From the NCBI GenBank assembly GCA_017303995.1, contig JAFLBE010000035.1, forward strand, positions 1 through 44,382: DNA of 44,382 nucleotides. Direction: 5' to 3'. The number at the start of each line of letters is the position of its first letter. Within the stretch, counting starts at the first letter, position 1. The notes beneath the pieces were generated by a model that saw nothing but the letters and a program-made list of their open reading frames with translations, did not search any database and was not told the DNA's origin. The DNA is from Bacteroidota bacterium. GTDB lineage: Bacteria; Bacteroidota; JABWAT01. Below, piece after piece: positions 36,033 to 44,382 of the stretch. Position numbers and translations under genes: made by a program.

Positions 36033-37491
36033 AAATTTCCCCATCCCCAATTTCTTCGCAAAAATCACAGTTGCCGCAATTTTCTCCGCCGGTGAATCCG
36101 AAATAATCTTCAATGCTGATCCGGCGGCATTTTTCATCTCTCACATACGTCACCATTGAATACAATTTGTTCTGATCCCTGATCAGTTTTTTCTTCAGAT
36201 AATCCTCATCATCCAACTGTTCAGGCAACTCTTCAACCACTTCCAGATTTCGTTTTTCAAGTGATCCTTCAATCACGCCGTACCGGTCAAGAATTCCGAG
36301 CACCGTTTCAATCCGGAAATCTTTTTTCGATTTGAAATGAAGCTGTTCCCTGAGATAATCAATTCCCATGGCATTCACTTCCATTTGGTAATGAGCCAGC
36401 AACTGATAAACCCGGTGATAAAATTCAGAACCTGGATTCGCCCACCTCACAAATTCATGCTGGATGGCCAGATCTTCCTGCTGATATAAAAGCTGACACA
36501 AAGACGGCAGTCCGTCACGGCCTGCACGTCCGATTTCCTGATAATAACTTTCAAGTGAACCCGGGGTTTCTGCATGAATCACAAACCGGATGTCAGATTT
36601 ATCAATTCCCATTCCAAAAGCATTGGTGGCCAGAATCAGAGACGGATTTCCCTTGATAAAATGAGTCAAAGCCTGATTTCGTTGACGATCCTGTAATTTG
36701 CCATGATAAACGCCATGGTAAATACCTTTTGTCTGAAGCCATTCACTGTACTTTTCCAGCGTTTGAATCAGGGAAAAATAAATAATTCCTGAACCGTTGT
36801 ACGTTTTGATGGTTTCGAGAATCTTTTCCTTCTTAACTTTTTCATCCCAGATTTCAACAGCTTCCATCCGAAGATTTTCACGGCGGATTCCTTCGGAAAA
36901 GATTTTCATTTCTGTCGGATTCAGATTCAGCTTGTCGATGATATCTTTCTGAACAGGCGGTGTTGCCGTTGCAGTCAAAGCAATCGTGAGTGGATTCCCG
37001 ATCAGCGTGCGGAACTCTCCAAGCCGGGAATAATCCGGACGGAAGTCGTGTCCCCATTCCGAGATGCAATGCGCTTCATCAATGGCGAGCAGGTCAATTT
37101 TTGCAGATTTTATCGCTTCAACAAACTCAGGTTTTCGGAACCTTTCGGGGGTCACGTACAGCAATTTTATTTTTCCGGAAACAAACTGCTTCAGCCGTTT
37201 TTCACGGTCTTCTCTTGAAACTGTCGAGTTGATGTAGGCCGCTGCAATGTGTTTTCGTTTCAATGCTTCAACCTGATCCTGCATGAGCGCAATCAACGGA
37301 CTGATGACCAATGTTCCGCCCTCCAGACAAAGCGCAGGAACCTGATAGCATAGTGATTTTCCGCCACCGGTCGGCATGAGAACAAGTGCATGCTGCTTTT
37401 TATCAAGCAAATGCTGAATGATCGGTTTCTGTTTGCCACGGAAGTCTGAAAAACCAAAAACAGTGGTTAAAATATCGTGTGGAGTTGGCAT
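36028..37491 (-). CDS. recQ: ATP-dependent DNA helicase, RecQ family (short form)
   Basis: A 487-residue superfamily 2 helicase unwinding DNA 3' to 5' in recombination and repair. Motif I is MPTGGGKSLCYQ, motif II AIDEAHCISEWGHDFRP, motif III LTATATPP, motif VI QEIGRAGRDG. The zinc-binding cysteines are at the extreme C-terminus (C...NCGNCDFC). The winged-helix and HRDC domains of E. coli RecQ (609 aa) are absent. The reading frame ends 10 residues after the zinc site, and its stop is supplied by the palindromic repeat at 35973-36032. Short forms ending in this region are known, so it may be functional; alternatively the repeat truncated the gene. Confidence 0.92.
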   Translation of the reverse strand: MPTPHDILTTVFGFSDFRGKQKPIIQHLLDKKQHALVLMPTGGGKSLCYQVPALCLEGGTLVISPLIALMQDQVEALKRKHIAAAYINSTVSREDREKRLKQFVSGKIKLLYVTPERFRKPEFVEAIKSAKIDLLAIDEAHCISEWGHDFRPDYSRLGEFRTLIGNPLTIALTATATPPVQKDIIDKLNLNPTEMKIFSEGIRRENLRMEAVEIWDEKVKKEKILETIKTYNGSGIIYFSLIQTLEKYSEWLQTKGIYHGVYHGKLQDRQRNQALTHFIKGNPSLILATNAFGMGIDKSDIRFVIHAETPGSLESYYQEIGRAGRDGLPSLCQLLYQQEDLAIQHEFVRWANPGSEFYHRVYQLLAHYQMEVNAMGIDYLREQLHFKSKKDFRIETVLGILDRYGVIEGSLEKRNLEVVEELPEQLDDEDYLKKKLIRDQNKLYSMVTYVRDEKCRRISIEDYFGFTGGENCGNCDFCEEIGDGEIL

Positions 37492-37764
37492 AGCCCGTAT
37501 CGGATAAATTTAAAAAGAGCGAAAATACATATTTCAACTTCTGATTCAGAATTGAAAATGTATTTATAAAGTTTCCACCTGTCTTTCTGACCACAGAAAA
37601 TTTGGTCTGGTTATTTTACTCTCCATCCGACAGTTCCTTCATTTCATCCGAAAAAGCAAACCGGTCAACTGGTTTTTACTGACCTTTGTTTTGTTAACGG
37701 AATCAAGGGTCATTCACAGATTAGGTTCATTTTTTCACCCTTTTTACAAAAAACAATAAACACC
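37492..37764. other. Intergenic region between recQ and the TetR gene
   Basis: About 270 AT-rich bases. TATTTTCG (37527-37520, minus strand) is a weak promoter-like box for recQ with no good partner box. I see no gene or repeat in it. Confidence 0.3.
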
Positions 37765-37796
37765 ATTGACAAACTAAACACTGTTTAGTAATTTTG
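37765..37796 (+). promoter_or_regulatory. Promoter with embedded operator for the TetR regulator
   Basis: ATTG (37765-37768), 20 bases, TAATTTTG (37789-37796) fits the Bacteroidota promoter pattern; TTGACA (37766-37771), 17 bases, TAATTT also fits a sigma-70 pattern. The space between the boxes is filled at 37774-37788 by the perfect 15-bp palindrome CTAAACACTGTTTAG. A dimer bound there would block RNA polymerase, so the regulator should repress itself. The start codon follows 20 bases after the downstream box. Confidence 0.75.
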
Positions 37797-37815
37797 TAAA
37801 AAAGTAGAGTGACCC

Positions 37816-38433
37816 ATGGGAATATCAGAAAGAAAAGAACGGGAACGCCAGGAAATGAGAGATCTGATTGTCGAAAAGGCAACTCAGGTTTTCATTGAAC
37901 TTGGTTACGAAAAAGCCTCCATCAGAACCATTGCGGAAAGAATTGAATACAGTCCGGCAACGATTTACCTGTATTTTAAAGATAAAGATTGGTTGTTTCT
38001 AGAAGTCCAGTCAGTTTCATTCGGACTTCTGCTGAAGGAATTTGAAAAAACCCAAACCATCGAAGACCCGATTCAACGGCTTCATGCTTTGGGAAAAGCG
38101 TATCTCGATTTTGGAATTGCCAATCCGGCACATTACGAACTCATGTTCATCAACAAGGAACCCGTTAATTGCATTCAAAAAGATGAGGTTGAATGGCACA
38201 ACGGCATGAAGGTGATGGAACTTTTCAGAAGCACACTTCAATCCTGTATCGATGCAGGAAAATTGAAGATTACCAACATTGACATTGCAGCTTTTGCGAT
38301 CTGGGGAATGGTTCACGGTATGGTTTCTCTTTATGTGACGAATCATTACCAAGTTATGGATATCCCGGATGAGGTCGCACGAATGATGGTTTATCAGTCA
38401 CTCGATGCAACAATGGAATTACTAAAAGCTTAA
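37816..38433 (+). CDS. TetR/AcrR-family repressor of the efflux operon
   Basis: A 205-residue regulator. The N-terminal helix-turn-helix lies around residues 34-56 (KASIRTIAERIEYSPATIYLYF), typical of TetR. The C-terminal ligand-binding domain is of the WHG-like kind (AIWGMVHGMVSLYVTNH). By analogy with AcrR, binding of a toxic small molecule should release it from DNA and induce efflux. Its own promoter contains a palindrome, and a near-identical site lies 18 bases after its stop, before tolC, supporting control of both itself and the pump genes. The inducer is unknown. Confidence 0.92.
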   Translation: MGISERKERERQEMRDLIVEKATQVFIELGYEKASIRTIAERIEYSPATIYLYFKDKDWLFLEVQSVSFGLLLKEFEKTQTIEDPIQRLHALGKAYLDFGIANPAHYELMFINKEPVNCIQKDEVEWHNGMKVMELFRSTLQSCIDAGKLKITNIDIAAFAIWGMVHGMVSLYVTNHYQVMDIPDEVARMMVYQSLDATMELLKA

Positions 38434-38450
38434 AAAAATTTCCATCAAAA

Positions 38451-38465
38451 CTAAACACTGTTCAC
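38451..38465 (+). promoter_or_regulatory. Second operator, upstream of the efflux tolC gene
   Basis: CTAAACACTGTTCAC matches the palindrome CTAAACACTGTTTAG (37774-37788) at 13 of 15 positions; with the preceding AAA, 15 bases in a row are identical. It lies 10 bases before the first possible tolC ATG. A bound repressor could block a local promoter or act as a roadblock to transcripts coming from the TetR promoter. Confidence 0.7.
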
Positions 38466-38475
38466 ACTATAACCA

Positions 38476-39828
38476 ATGATCACTATGCGTAAAACTGTCA
38501 TTTTAATTTTACTCCTCAACAGTCTGAACGGTTTTGGGCAGACTCCCGTTTTGGATCAGTATTTAAAAACTGGACTTGAAGGAAATAAAAGCCTGAAACA
38601 GTCGGTTGCTCTTCTCGAAAAGGAAAAATATGGTCTCCGGGAAGCCAATAGTCTTTTCCTTCCAACTGTGGAATTTACGGGTTCCTACTTAAAATCGGAT
38701 GGCGGAAGAACAATTGACCTCCCTCTTGGTGATTTGATGAATCCGGTTTACACAACTCTGAACCAGTTAACCGGAACGAATTCCTTCCCACAGATTAAAA
38801 ATGAATCGGTTCAGCTGAATCCCGATAATTTCTATGATGCCAAATTCAGAGTCAGTGTGCCACTTATTAATAATGAAGTGTGGTACAACCGGCAGATAAA
38901 ATCCGGAATTCTTGATATTCAGGAAGCAGATCACAGCCTGAATCAGAAAATTGTGATTCAGCAGATTAAAACCCGGTACTTTCAGGTTCTTCAAGCTGAA
39001 AAAGCAGTTTCAATTCTTGAAAATGCACTGAATCTGGTCAAAGAAAATGAAAGAGTGAACCAAAGTCTTGTGAAAAACGGACTTGCAACACCCTCTGTTG
39101 TCACCCGTGCAAAAAGTGAAGTCAGCAAAATGACAACTTCACTTCAGGAGGCAAAAAACAATCTGGTGAATGCCAGGTCTGCATTTAACCTGACCATTGG
39201 ACAATCCATTGATTCACCCGTTCTGGTTGACAGTTCACTTTATAATGAAACCCTTCCCTTTCCTGACGCCTCATCAACAGGTTATACCCGGGAAGAAGTC
39301 AGAAAACTGAAAGCAGTTGTTGATGTAAAATCCAGTCTCAACCGACTGAATTCCACTTTCTGGATTCCAAAACTATCTGCTTTCGCTGATCTGGGATCAC
39401 AGGGAGAAGACTGGAAATTCAACAATAAAACCCGTTACACGATGGCTGGTCTGACGTTGTCATGGTCACTGAATTCTGGACTTGGCGATTTCTGGAAAAT
39501 CGGACAAACTTCAGCAGATGCTGAAGCTGCTGGCTGGCAACTGGCTGATCTTTCAGAACAACTCGATCTGGAAACTGATATTGCACGGAAAAACTACAGG
39601 TTGGCGATCGACCAATACCAAAGCAGGAAACTCGAGAATTCTTCTGCCTGGGACTATTACACCGATATGAAGAAAAAATATCAGGCCGGGTCTGCACTTT
39701 ATATTGAATTGCTCGATGCGCAGAATCAGGCGGTTTCTGCCGACTTGCAGCAGGCGATCAGCTACTATCAGGTATTAATCCGCCTCGCTGAAGTCAGACG
39801 CCTTACCGGATTAGATGAAACACTTTGA
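38476..39828 (+). CDS. TolC-family outer-membrane efflux channel
   Basis: A 450-residue outer-membrane channel of a tripartite pump. A signal peptide (MRKTVILILLLNSLNGFGQ after an optional MIT) is followed by two outer-membrane efflux repeats with long helices: LEGNKSLKQSVALLEKEKYGLREANSLFLPTVEFTGSY in the first half, and a matching helix ending DAQNQAVSADLQQAISYYQVLIRL in the second. Two ATGs (38476 and 38485) are possible; the second gives a cleaner signal peptide and more leader after the operator. A typical opening of Bacteroidota and Chlorobiota efflux operons. It is separated from the adaptor by 112 bases containing a hairpin repeat. Confidence 0.9.
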   Translation: MITMRKTVILILLLNSLNGFGQTPVLDQYLKTGLEGNKSLKQSVALLEKEKYGLREANSLFLPTVEFTGSYLKSDGGRTIDLPLGDLMNPVYTTLNQLTGTNSFPQIKNESVQLNPDNFYDAKFRVSVPLINNEVWYNRQIKSGILDIQEADHSLNQKIVIQQIKTRYFQVLQAEKAVSILENALNLVKENERVNQSLVKNGLATPSVVTRAKSEVSKMTTSLQEAKNNLVNARSAFNLTIGQSIDSPVLVDSSLYNETLPFPDASSTGYTREEVRKLKAVVDVKSSLNRLNSTFWIPKLSAFADLGSQGEDWKFNNKTRYTMAGLTLSWSLNSGLGDFWKIGQTSADAEAAGWQLADLSEQLDLETDIARKNYRLAIDQYQSRKLENSSAWDYYTDMKKKYQAGSALYIELLDAQNQAVSADLQQAISYYQVLIRLAEVRRLTGLDETL

Positions 39829-39834
39829 ATAATA

Positions 39835-39884
39835 CCCCCTCCGACGGAGAGCCTGTCCCGAGCGCTTTCGGGAGGGAAAGGGGG
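39835..39884. repeat. Hairpin repeat between the tolC and adaptor genes
   Basis: CCCCCTCC (39835-39842) pairs loosely with the GGGAAAGGGGG arm (to 39884) around an inner perfect hairpin TCCCGA/TCGGGA (39856-39873). It has the structure of a REP/BIME unit. Located inside the operon, it may attenuate or protect the downstream mRNA rather than end it. It would account for the reading frame seeming to extend upstream of the adaptor start. Confidence 0.6.
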
Positions 39885-39940
39885 TGGGTTTTGTCCCCCG
39901 TCCCTCATCAACAGAAATTTTAAACCAGGGAAGTTACAAT

Positions 39941-41047
39941 ATGAACAATGCAAAAAAAGGAATGACCCGCTTCACCGGTTCTTTTCCAAAACTGAAACCC
40001 ACAATGATTCTTTATACTATGGCAATCCTTCTCGCAATAGTTGGTGTTACCTGTCTGACAGCCTGTGGCGGAAAGAAAACCGAAGCAGCGATTGATGAAT
40101 CCACCACCGTGGCCGTTCAACTGGCACCTGTTCAATCGGTTACCCAGGAAGAACCGGTTTCGGTTTCCGGACTGATTTCCGGAAAAAACGAATCAAAACT
40201 TTCTTTCAAAACCGGCGGAATAATCCAGAAAATTCTGGTCAGAGAAGGTGAAAATGTTCAGGCTGGACAGCTTCTGGCCTCACTTAACCTCACCGAAATC
40301 GGAGCCATGACCGGTCAGGCTGAAGAAGCAGTTGCCAAGGCGGAACGTGATCTTCAACGTGCAGAAGCATTGTTTAAAGATTCTGTTGTATCAAAAGAAC
40401 AGCTCGACAACGCCAGAACCGGTTACACCATTGCCAAACAAAACGCCGATATCGCCGGCTTCAATAAAAACTATTCTGAAATCCGTGCACCATTTGCCGG
40501 AACCGTATTATTCAAACTGATGAATGAAGGTGAACTGGCAGGTTCCGGAACTCCCGTCCTGGTTTTGTCTTCCGGAAATTCAACTCAATGGATTTTTAAA
40601 GCCGGCCTGACTGATAAATTCTGGTCAAGGTTGAAAGTTGGCAATTCTGCAGAAATCCGTTCTGATCTCGCTCCAGATTCACCGGTCAAGGCAAAAGTGA
40701 CCAGCCTTTCTGCCGGTGCCGATCCGTACACAGGCTTGTATCAGGTTGAGCTTTCTCTTGAACCTTCATCTGTCCGGCTTGCATCCGGTTTGTTTGCCAG
40801 GGCTGTCATTCAGGCGGGTTCTGCAAATTTCAAATCGGTTCCAATTGATGCGCTTGTTGAAGGAAATCTGAATGAAGCATTTGTTTTTCATGTTCAGGAA
40901 GGAAAAGCTCATCGTATTTCGGTTAAGGTTGCCTGGCTGACGGATAGTAAAGCCATTATTTCTTCCGGTTTGGACGGTGTGAATCAGGTTGTTAAAGCCG
41001 GTTCTGCCTTTCTTACTGATCAATCACCCGTTTTGGTAAAACCCTGA
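39941..41047 (+). CDS. RND efflux periplasmic adaptor (membrane fusion protein)
   Basis: A 368-residue adaptor linking the RND pump to TolC. After an N-terminal stretch, a membrane segment (MILYTMAILLAIVGV) leads to a lipobox-like LTACGGK, so it is probably a lipoprotein. The biotinyl-lipoyl-like domain shows KLSFKTGGIIQKILVREGENVQAGQLLASLN, and the short alpha-hairpin carries AEEAVAKAERDLQRAEALFKDSVVSKEQLDNA. The second lipoyl half begins at EIRAPFAGTVLFKLMNEGELAG, followed by a beta-barrel domain and the membrane-proximal domain. A GTG at 39884 would add 19 residues from the hairpin repeat, so the ATG at 39941 with AGGGAAG upstream is preferred. It is followed by the pump after 15 bases. 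Confidence 0.92.
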   Translation: MNNAKKGMTRFTGSFPKLKPTMILYTMAILLAIVGVTCLTACGGKKTEAAIDESTTVAVQLAPVQSVTQEEPVSVSGLISGKNESKLSFKTGGIIQKILVREGENVQAGQLLASLNLTEIGAMTGQAEEAVAKAERDLQRAEALFKDSVVSKEQLDNARTGYTIAKQNADIAGFNKNYSEIRAPFAGTVLFKLMNEGELAGSGTPVLVLSSGNSTQWIFKAGLTDKFWSRLKVGNSAEIRSDLAPDSPVKAKVTSLSAGADPYTGLYQVELSLEPSSVRLASGLFARAVIQAGSANFKSVPIDALVEGNLNEAFVFHVQEGKAHRISVKVAWLTDSKAIISSGLDGVNQVVKAGSAFLTDQSPVLVKP

Positions 41048-41062
41048 GCTGAAAGTTAACCG

Positions 41063-44000
41063 ATGAAACTTACTGAATTTTCCGTTAAAAATTACCGGTT
41101 CACCCTGATCATGTTTCTGGGTGCCTTAACTGTCGGGTTATTTGCCCTTTTCACCATGCCTCGTGGCGAAGACCCTGAAACCCATGCACCGTCTTACCTC
41201 ATTACCGTTGTGTATCCGGGTGCTTCACCTGCTGATATGGAAGAGCAGGTTGCTGAACCCATCGAAAATAAACTACACGAACTTAAAAATGTCACCAAAC
41301 TGACGAGTGACAACTTCGACGGACTTTCAGTCATTTATATTGAATATACTTTTGGCGTTGATACCGATGAAAAATTCCAGGAAGTAACCCGGGTCGTTAA
41401 TTCCGTCAGAAATGATCTCCCGAAAGAACTGGCTGCCCTGCAGATTTCTCAATGGTCACCCCTTGATGTGAGTATTTATCAAATCGGATTGATCAGCGAA
41501 ACCATGTCCTGGGCAGACCTGAAAAACAAAGCTGATAAATTAAAAGACAAACTCGAAAAAGTTCAGTCCATCCGGAATATTAAAATCTGGGGTCTGCCCG
41601 AACAGGAAGTCAGAGTTGAACTGAATCTTGAAAAGATGGCTCATCACCACATTCCTGCCAACGCCGTTATCGGTGCGCTTCAGAGTGAAGCAGTAAATAT
41701 TCCCGGCGGAAGTATTGCCATCAGCAACCGGAAGTTCAACGTGAAGACCTCGGGCAATATGAAATCTGCTGATGAAGTTGCGAACACGGTTATTCTTGCA
41801 AACGGACCCAAAGTTGTTTTGCTGAAGGACATTGCTTCAGTTACACTTCAATATGAAAATCAGACTCACATCACCCGTCAGAATGGAAACCGGGCAATTT
41901 TTATCACGTTGAATCAAAAAGAAGGACAAAACATTCTTTCGGTGGAAGATGAAGTTGAGCCGGTTCTGGCTGATTTTTCTGCTTCCCTGCCGCCTTCTGT
42001 AAAATTTGAAAAAATCTTTGTTCAGAGTGAAAGTGTAAAAGAAAGACTTCTTCGGTTGGGAACTGATTTCAGTATTGCAATCCTTCTGGTTTTGCTGACT
42101 TTACTTCCGCTTGGGGGTCGTGCTTCTGCAGTGGTTATGATTTCAATTCCGCTTTCCCTGGCTATCGGACTTACCCTGCTGAATCTGTTTGGTTTTACGA
42201 TCAACCAGCTTTCCATTGTCGGGATGATAATTGCCCTTGGACTTCTGGTTGATGACAGTATAGTTGTCGTTGAAAATATTGAACGGTTTCTCAGATCGGG
42301 AAGTACGCCCTTCGAAGCAGCAATCAAGGCAACCAGTCAGATCAGTTCTGCCGTTGTGGGTTGTACAATTCTGCTGATTCTCTCCTTTATGCCTCTCGTG
42401 TTTCTCCCGGGTGGTGCCGGTGATTTTATCAGAAGCCTGCCGGTTGCGGTCATTTCTACCGTTTTTGCTTCCATGCTGGTTTCGCTTACCGTGGTTCCGT
42501 TTCTTGCCAGTAAATTGCTTGTAAAACATGAAAATCCGGAAGGAAACGTATTTCTCCGTGCTTTGAAAAGAGGAATTTCAGGAAGTTATTCGAAAGTCCT
42601 TGACCGTTCCCTTCTTCAACCAAAGACCACTTTATTAATTGCCGGAGTGATCTTTTTCGGTGCGATGGCATTGATTCCCATTGTCGGAACCAGTCTTTTC
42701 CCCAAATCTGAAAAACCGATGTTTATGGTCAACATCAGAACCCCTGTTGGAACCAACATTTCTGCGACTGATTCAGTGACCCGTTATGTAGAATCGGTTT
42801 TAAAAAAGGAACCGTTGATTAAATCCTTTTCTTCAAATGTTGGTAAAGGAAATCCGCAGGTTTACTACAACGTCCTTCAGGATAATGAAGCTGAAAACAT
42901 TGCTGAGCTATTTATTCAGCTTCAACCTGTTGATCCGGCAGAAAAAAATGAAATTATTGATCGTTTGCGGGAAGAGTTGAAATTTTACCCGAATGCCAAA
43001 ATTGAAGTCAAAGATTTCGAACAGGGTCCGCCCGTTGAAGCACCCGTTGCCTACCGGATTTTTGGTGAGAATCTGGACACCCTCAGAAAAGTTGCGGCAG
43101 ACATCGAAACGATTCTGAAAGAAACAGAAGGTATGATTTACGTCAACAATCCTGTCAACATTCAGCCGACCGATCTCAAAGTTGCTATTAATAAAGAAAA
43201 AGCCGGGTTACTGGGAGTAGCATCTTCAGATGTTGATCTTGCGGTCAGGATGGGTGTTGCAGGACTTCCGATCGGGTTTATCCGGAATGAAAAAGGTGAT
43301 GAACACCAAATTATTGTGTCACTTCCCAAGCAGGGACGAACCCCTGATTTGTCAGTTTTTGATCAGCTTTACATCGGAACAATGGCAGGAAATTCAATTC
43401 CGCTGAAACAGGTCGCTGACGTGAGAATGGAAACATCACCCAACCAAATCCGCCATTATCTGAAACAACGGTATGTAACGGTTTCTGCTTTTGTAAAACC
43501 CGGTTTCAATGTGGCTGAGAAAAACTCAGAAATCATTTCCAAACTGGAAATTTACAACTGGCCGCCTGAATTTACCTATCAGGTTGGTGGTGAGCAGGAA
43601 AGCCGGGATGAAAGTTTTGGCGGAATCGGCACCATCGTTCTGCTGACTATTTTCGGGTTTATCGGTGTGCTGATTCTGGAGTTCAAAACCTTTAAAAGTA
43701 TCCTGATTGTACTTTCTGTTGTTCCGCTGGGGATGGTGGGTGCCATTCTGATGCTGCTCATTTTTGGCGAAACTTTTTCGTTCACTGCCACCATCGGTAT
43801 GATTGCCCTGGTTGGACTTGAAATCAAAAACTCTCTGTTACTGGTTGATTTTACCAATCAGCTCAGGTTGCAGGGAAGAACCATTGAGGAAGCCATCCGT
43901 GAATCGGGTGAAATCAGATTTGTTCCGATTTTACTCACAACAGTGACTGCAATCGGTGGACTTCTACCTTTGGTTATTGAGTATAATCAGCTTTATTCCC

Positions 44001-44107
44001 CGCTTGCACTGGTTCTCATCGGGGGACTGATCAGTTCAACGTTTCTTGCAAGATTGATTACCCCGGTCATGTACAAACTGCTTCCACCGGAAGTAAATGA
44101 GGGGTAA
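41063..44107 (+). CDS. RND-family efflux pump (inner-membrane permease)
   Basis: A 1014-residue proton-driven transporter with the two-fold repeat of 12 membrane helices and two large periplasmic loops. Conserved RND features include the first helix and PRGEDPETHAPSYLITVVYPGASP at the N-terminus; proton-relay aspartates in TM4 (LGLLVDDSIVVVENIERF, near residue 400); and the second-half GMIALVGLEIKNSLLLVDFTNQ. It exports small molecules from the periplasm or inner-membrane leaflet. Substrate class cannot be set from the sequence; it looks like a hydrophobe/amphiphile pump rather than a metal exporter. It is the last gene of the TetR-regulated operon. Confidence 0.95.
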   Translation: MKLTEFSVKNYRFTLIMFLGALTVGLFALFTMPRGEDPETHAPSYLITVVYPGASPADMEEQVAEPIENKLHELKNVTKLTSDNFDGLSVIYIEYTFGVDTDEKFQEVTRVVNSVRNDLPKELAALQISQWSPLDVSIYQIGLISETMSWADLKNKADKLKDKLEKVQSIRNIKIWGLPEQEVRVELNLEKMAHHHIPANAVIGALQSEAVNIPGGSIAISNRKFNVKTSGNMKSADEVANTVILANGPKVVLLKDIASVTLQYENQTHITRQNGNRAIFITLNQKEGQNILSVEDEVEPVLADFSASLPPSVKFEKIFVQSESVKERLLRLGTDFSIAILLVLLTLLPLGGRASAVVMISIPLSLAIGLTLLNLFGFTINQLSIVGMIIALGLLVDDSIVVVENIERFLRSGSTPFEAAIKATSQISSAVVGCTILLILSFMPLVFLPGGAGDFIRSLPVAVISTVFASMLVSLTVVPFLASKLLVKHENPEGNVFLRALKRGISGSYSKVLDRSLLQPKTTLLIAGVIFFGAMALIPIVGTSLFPKSEKPMFMVNIRTPVGTNISATDSVTRYVESVLKKEPLIKSFSSNVGKGNPQVYYNVLQDNEAENIAELFIQLQPVDPAEKNEIIDRLREELKFYPNAKIEVKDFEQGPPVEAPVAYRIFGENLDTLRKVAADIETILKETEGMIYVNNPVNIQPTDLKVAINKEKAGLLGVASSDVDLAVRMGVAGLPIGFIRNEKGDEHQIIVSLPKQGRTPDLSVFDQLYIGTMAGNSIPLKQVADVRMETSPNQIRHYLKQRYVTVSAFVKPGFNVAEKNSEIISKLEIYNWPPEFTYQVGGEQESRDESFGGIGTIVLLTIFGFIGVLILEFKTFKSILIVLSVVPLGMVGAILMLLIFGETFSFTATIGMIALVGLEIKNSLLLVDFTNQLRLQGRTIEEAIRESGEIRFVPILLTTVTAIGGLLPLVIEYNQLYSPLALVLIGGLISSTFLARLITPVMYKLLPPEVNEG

Positions 44108-44163
44108 GAGGATGGTGTAAGGCGTAAGGTTTAAGGAATAAGCTAAATTTCCGTTATTTAAAA

Positions 44164-44230
44164 TGTAACACCGACCTCCCGGTCGGTTATTCGAATTCAA
44201 AAATTCACCGACCGGGAGGTCGGTGTTACA
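44164..44230. repeat. Dispersed palindrome, copy 2
   Basis: TGTAACACCGACCTCCCGGTCGG is mirrored by CCGACCGGGAGGTCGGTGTTACA around an AT-rich loop with GAATTC. It is the same element as 35973-36032, 8 kb apart, here intact and with longer perfect arms. It lies 56 bases after the pump gene, possibly as part of its 3' end. Confidence 0.85.
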
Positions 44231-44260
44231 AAAAACTCTCCATTTTCCACTAAACAAAAA

Positions 44261-44296
44261 GGGGCTGTCTCAAAAGGACGGCCCCGTTATTTTTAT
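44261..44296 (+). terminator. Intrinsic terminator of the efflux operon
   Basis: GGGGCTGTC (44261-44269) pairs with GACGGCCCC (44277-44285) with one U-G pair, followed by GTTATTTTTAT. Location after the pump gene and palindrome fits an operon end. The remaining 86 bases of the window show no gene. Confidence 0.75.
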
Positions 44297-44382
44297 AGAA
44301 TAGTCAGAAATTAGCAAAAGAATTCAATTTTGAGGATGGGATTTCAGTCTGGTGATAATTTGGGTTGGGATTATTTTACAGA

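Noticed and set aside
42022-42529. Minus-strand frames inside the RND pump gene
   Set aside because: Antisense shadows; the plus-strand gene is unambiguous through the whole region.
44261-44296. Sequence resembling an insertion-sequence terminal repeat (ggggctgtctcaaaa)
   Set aside because: The same bases form a complete hairpin with a downstream T-rich tract after the efflux operon, and no transposase gene or opposing repeat is visible. Kept as a terminator.

Overview
The window reads as a stretch of chromosome from a member of the Fibrobacterota-Chlorobiota-Bacteroidota (FCB) superphylum. Evidence for this is the family content (FISUMP and PEGA domain proteins, FadL-like barrels ending in Phe, a PorW/SprE-like TPR protein, atpD-atpC on their own) and three candidate promoters of the Bacteroidota type (TTTG-like box, 20 bp, TAnnTTTG-like box). 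Two traits argue against a classical Bacteroidales or Flavobacteriales genome: a short Rho (424 aa, no long N-terminal insertion) and visible Shine-Dalgarno sequences before several genes. An Ignavibacteriota, Chlorobiota or Kapabacteria-like lineage is my best inference, not a demonstrated assignment.

Layout. 1-1553: an IS110-type transposase gene with structured flanks. 1554-5575: lysS, then alr and prfB on the minus strand; prfB carries the classical programmed +1 frameshift. 5576-7644: a repeat-rich zone holding a small outer-membrane protein gene between two copies of a composite repeat, then a secreted thioredoxin-like gene. 7645-9038: a TatD-family nuclease gene coupled to tcdA. 9114-15485: a four-gene minus-strand cluster of exported proteins (LPP20/PKD-like, NTF2-like and two tandem PEGA-FISUMP paralogues). 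15922-23954: rho, the overlapping cobB-TPR-folC operon, and tRNA-Thr-atpD-atpC. 24255-30103: a FadL-FadL-ltaE-ridA run facing away from a pair of orphan lipoproteins. 30110-34514: purE-purK-uvrC-CDF operon. 34840-37491: a KASIII-like gene and a short recQ, convergent over a palindromic repeat. 37816-44107: a TetR-regulated tripartite RND efflux operon (regulator, TolC, adaptor, pump), followed by another copy of the palindromic repeat and a terminator.

How the genes work together. Most of the window is housekeeping (translation, purine synthesis, folate, ATP synthase, repair) in tight operons with 1 to 8 base spacings or overlaps. The efflux operon is a self-contained regulatory unit: a 15-bp palindrome lies between the two promoter boxes of the TetR gene, and a near copy lies just before tolC.

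The most unusual signal is in the first PEGA-FISUMP gene. Its last about 220 bases switch to NNC-rich codons over a domain with a predicted C-type-lectin-like fold, and end in a GC-rich stretch. That is the composition expected of a diversity-generating-retroelement variable region. No reverse transcriptase or template repeat was found in the window, so this remains a hypothesis. I saw no CRISPR array, phage, conjugative element or defence island.
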